Shown here piece after piece: positions 61,668 through 64,000 of a DNA stretch of 64,000 bases (position 1 is its first letter; each line of letters starts with the position of its first letter). The stretch covers positions 182,832 to 246,831 of the forward strand of contig NZ_BMZQ01000003.1 of assembly GCF_014652875.1 (NCBI RefSeq). The letters are read 5' to 3'. The stretch is from Tianweitania populi (GTDB taxonomy: Bacteria > Pseudomonadota > Alphaproteobacteria > Rhizobiales > Rhizobiaceae). Under the pieces are notes generated by a model. That model was not told where the DNA came from, made no database searches, and saw only the letters and a list, made by a program, of their open reading frames with translations. A program made the position numbers and the translations under genes.

Positions 61668-61918
61668 GTATCTACTTTCCAGCGATCAAGCAGGAGCAGA
61701 TTGCAGACACGACCTGCAACCAAGGTGATAACAAGAATTTGTTATACGCCACAGCCGCCGGCAATTCGAGGCCTTCGTTCATCTTCTACCATGCCGTGCT
61801 TGGCGCCGTCGCGGGAGTCCGCTCAACCACGGCCGCCGCGGGGGTACTAACGGAAGTCGCAAAGAGCAATGTACCGCGATGGTCCGACCCGTCGATCTGC
61901 ATAGGTTCGCCATATATG

Positions 61919-63042
61919 TGAGTTCTCATCCAAGTGCGACTTTGCGGCGAAGGGCAGGGTAGCTGGTTCAGCGGCTGGCCGCCATCATCTTGCGTCGGAA
62001 CACTTGAGCGGGCGTTCGGAAGCCGAGGCACTTGCGCGGTGTCGAGTTGAGATGGGCGCACACCTGCTTCAGGTGATCATCATCGAACGTTAGTGGATCA
62101 GCATCACGCGGCAGCCATTTGCGGACCCGGCGATTGGTATTTTCCACCGTGCCCTTCTGCCAAGGCGATTGTGGATCGCAAAACCAGGTTTGCACGCCAA
62201 GCCCGGCTTGAAGGTAAGGCCAATCCATGAACTCGGTGCCACGATCAAAGGTGATCGAGCGGCGGGCGGTATACGGCAGGGCACCCAAGGCGTCGATCAT
62301 TCCTTCCATGATCGGCCTCGATTGCCAGTCGTTGTTGTGCAGGAAGACCGCGAAGCGGCTGACCCGTTCAACCAGCGAGGTCACATTGGCCTTACCGAAC
62401 TTCTTGCGGAACTGGATGAGATCGCACTCCCAATGGCCGAGCTGCTTCCTGTCACGCACGACGTCGGGACGGTGCAGAATACTGAGTTCTGGGCTGAAGC
62501 GTCGGCCATGACGGCGCTTGGCATGCATGGCGCGGTCGCCGTCTGGCCCGGGCTTCCGGCAAGTGACGCCAGAGCTTCATCTCCCGGCCGTCAGGGGAAT
62601 AGGCAAAGCGGTAGATCGTTTCGTGGCACACTCGAATGCTGCTGCGCTCATAAGCCAGTCGGCCGGCAATCTGCTGCGGCGACCAACCGTGCTTGATCCG
62701 CTCGATGATGGCTGCCCGAAGCTGCGGATGACGAACGAGCTTGCGATATCGGCGCCGGCGCTCCTTGGCGAAACCATCGGCTGTGACGCAGTAGTAGCCG
62801 GTCAGATCTGGCATCTCGACATCCTGGAACCTGTTGCGGCGCAGTTCCCGGAAAATCGTCGAGCGATGTCGGCCTAGCTTCTCCACAATGGCATCGACGC
62901 CGACCCCGGCCTGTCTCCAGCGGGCGATCTTACGACGCTCATCGAGATCAATCTGAGAGTAGGTGCGTTCCATGTGGGGCTCCTTGCATGCGATGAAACG
63001 ATTGGTATCGCTGCAAAGTCGCACTTCAAGTTAGAACCCACC
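61919..63042 (+). mobile_element. IS30-family insertion sequence, copy 2 (inactive)
   Basis: The element is nearly identical to copy 1 at 14089-15205, in the same orientation, with the same terminal repeats (left GTGAGTTCTCATCCAAGTGC; right mirrored GTGGGTTCTAACTTGAAGTG). Its transposase is frameshifted. It separates the glycan cluster from the oxidoreductase genes at the window's end. Confidence 0.75.
61968..62980 (-). pseudogene. IS30-family transposase, frameshifted by a 4-bp duplication
   Basis: Compared with the intact copy, the N-terminal half (ERTYSQIDLDERRKIARWRQ through RRPRHA) and the C-terminal half (GRRFSPELSILHRPD through FRRKMMAASR) are in different frames. At about 62522-62530 this copy reads GCATGCATGG where the intact copy has GCATGTCG, an extra CATG-type 4-base unit. 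Otherwise only scattered substitutions separate the two. The native start is near 62971. No functional transposase can be made without frameshifting. Confidence 0.85.
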
Positions 63043-63200
63043 CCGCTACAACCATAAGTTGTATAATCTGTGTTATGGAACCGACAAAGAGGTCTGCGGG
63101 TCGATTCTTTTAGACAGTTGCAGTGTAGCTTTTGAATCCACCAAGCGCCACCATCCGTCGCAATGGCAGGCTTGGGCGAGCCGAAGCCCGCGCATCGGCC

Positions 63201-63735
63201 TTAGCCGACTTCCTTGGCCACGAGGAAGCCGGAGCCGCCACCAAGACCGGGAGCCAGATGGGTTGAAGCGCCTATATGGTAATGCCCGACCACGGGTGTA
63301 CAGTGGTTCATCGAGCCTGGATATGTCGCCACAGGAAGATTGGTCGACCGTGCATGCGCCGCGATATGGATCGCCGCCCAGCAGTTGATGTTGCGCGCCT
63401 CTAGATCGGCCAGTGCAAGAGCGCGGCAGCCAAGCACCGTATCCTTGAAGCCGGTGACGTGGCGGGCAAGGATGGACTTGATGCGTTCGGCGAAGGCTTC
63501 GCACGTTGGGTCGTCCTATTGCCCGGAGGTCGCGATCTCGCCGACTGCGTCGCCTTGCAGGATGCGCGGCGCGTCGGGCACCTGAACCCACAGGATCGCC
63601 TTGTCGTCGGGCGCACGCGACGGCTCAAGCGGTGGGCCCGACGCACATTATCGGCGTTTCCGGCAAAAGCCCGCGCGTGGCTTCGTTGTGGGACTCTGAA
63701 ACGGCATCGATCCCGTCTGTGAGATGCACCAGAGA
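63201..63735 (-). pseudogene. Phytoene dehydrogenase-type FAD oxidoreductase, decayed C-terminal fragment
   Basis: Reading the minus strand across several frames gives LVHLTDGIDAVSESHNEATR, EPSRAPDDKAILWVQVPDAP, DDPTCEAFAERIKSILARHV, LALADLEARNIN and HIGASTHLAPGLGGGSGFLV, then a stop at 63201. This is the C-terminal end of COG1233-type NAD(P)/FAD-dependent oxidoreductases, where DLExRNxN and the GASTHPGPGLGGGSG FAD motif are typical. At least three frame changes and an internal stop make it non-functional. The N-terminal half is absent. The 150 bases between it and the IS30 show nothing. Confidence 0.7.
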
Positions 63736-63797
63736 TGGCTTGGAAGGGTCGGTGTTGTGTTTGGATCAACGACCGTTGACGTATTTCACCCCTAAAT

Positions 63798-63820
63798 CTA
63801 TGCTAAAGCATAGTTTAGCA
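63798..63820. promoter_or_regulatory. Nested inverted repeats upstream of the indolepyruvate oxidoreductase gene
   Basis: CTATGC-TAAA-GCATAG (63798-63813) overlaps TGCTAAA-GCATAG-TTTAGCA (63801-63820). The 7-bp arms of the second are perfect. The position, 23 bases before the start codon, suggests an operator for a dimeric repressor. Confidence 0.5.
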
Positions 63821-63842
63821 CGATGGTTCTCAGGAGTGTTCG

Positions 63843-64000
63843 ATGGCTGAGCGGTCATTTGCCCGAGAGGTCAAGGATCTCCGGCTGGGCGACGGCGAGG
63901 AGTTCCGGGGGGAAGGCATTCTCGCCATTACGAAGGCTCTGCTGCAATCCGGCGTGTCTTATGTCGGCGGGTATCAAGGTTCGCCGATCTCCCACCTGAT
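63843..64000 (+). CDS. Indolepyruvate ferredoxin oxidoreductase, N-terminal part (continues beyond the window)
   Basis: The visible 52 residues begin REVKDLRLGDGEEFRGEGIL and contain ITKALLQSGVSYVGGYQGSP followed by ISHLI. The EGxxAxxxALLxxGVxxVxGYQGSP pattern is that of the thiamine-diphosphate-dependent pyruvate/indolepyruvate ferredoxin oxidoreductase alpha region. The enzyme oxidatively decarboxylates aryl pyruvates to acyl-CoA with ferredoxin as acceptor. The ATG has CAGGAG about 8 bases upstream. Whether this is the fused long form cannot be seen. Confidence 0.85.
   Translation, partial: MAERSFAREVKDLRLGDGEEFRGEGILAITKALLQSGVSYVGGYQGSPISHL

Noticed and set aside
61840..61905. Minus-strand QIDGSDH similar to a few codons of the ISNCY transposase (QIDGSHH)
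   Set aside because: Similarity stops after about seven residues, too short to claim a remnant.
61628..61921. A 97-codon plus-strand frame before IS30 copy 2
   Set aside because: No recognisable motif or ribosome site, and its first half overlaps the well-supported minus-strand gene.
1..64000. CRISPR arrays, rRNA genes and complete tRNA genes
   Set aside because: No regularly spaced repeats of CRISPR type and no rRNA or full tRNA sequence were seen in the window.

Overview
The window looks like part of a large accessory replicon (plasmid or chromid) of an alphaproteobacterium, most likely of the Hyphomicrobiales (Rhizobium/Agrobacterium/Aurantimonas relatives). The grounds are a complete repABC replication-partition module with two identical parS palindromes and an antisense RNA candidate between repB and repC, a Ti-type conjugation block (TraA relaxase, TraG coupling protein, TraD-like protein) around a recognisable oriT core, a MucR/Ros regulator, and several rhizobial-type insertion sequences.

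Layout. 1-12 kb: the C-terminal part of an autotransporter, a STAND-type ATPase, a SnoaL-like protein, a small lipoprotein, and a set made of an MFS transporter with an extracytoplasmic sensor region, a GCS2-type ligase and a convergent substrate-binding protein. 12-15.7 kb: a pile of insertion sequences (IS3 remnants, an ISNCY element with an amber codon, an intact IS30). 15.7-20.8 kb: a three-gene operon on the minus strand matching the Detocs anti-phage architecture (kinase DtcA, receiver DtcB, receiver plus nucleoside-phosphorylase-fold effector DtcC). 21-30 kb: plasmid backbone (HTH protein, ArdC-like antirestriction protein, repABC, MucR, truncated UmuD-like protein, HU). 30-36 kb: a second conflict-gene zone with a VapC remnant, a membrane-anchored DarT-like ADP-ribosyltransferase translationally coupled to a partner that I read as NADAR/YbiA-like, a PD-(D/E)XK nuclease-like protein and a RelB/YafQ-type toxin-antitoxin pair. 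36-44 kb: XRE regulator, conjugation genes and oriT. 44-62 kb: surface polysaccharide genes (epimerase, several glycosyltransferases, methyltransferase-glycosyltransferase and RgpF-glycosyltransferase fusions, acyltransferase, two WavE-type proteins, an NTP-transferase/HAD fusion and a small-molecule kinase), interrupted at 50-52 kb by a TIR (CAP12-like) effector gene with a small partner and a broken integrase. 62-64 kb: a second, frameshifted IS30 copy, a decayed FAD oxidoreductase remnant and the start of an indolepyruvate ferredoxin oxidoreductase gene.

How it fits together. The replicon carries genes for its own maintenance and transfer, a cargo of surface glycan synthesis, and at least four probable defence or conflict modules placed beside IS debris. 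Detocs is a described system. The most promising less-described candidate is the membrane-anchored DarT-like toxin with its NADAR-like partner at 30.5-32.9 kb, followed by the TIR effector with a 93-residue partner and no nearby nucleotide cyclase at 50-51 kb. All family assignments come from reading motifs by eye; no database search was possible.
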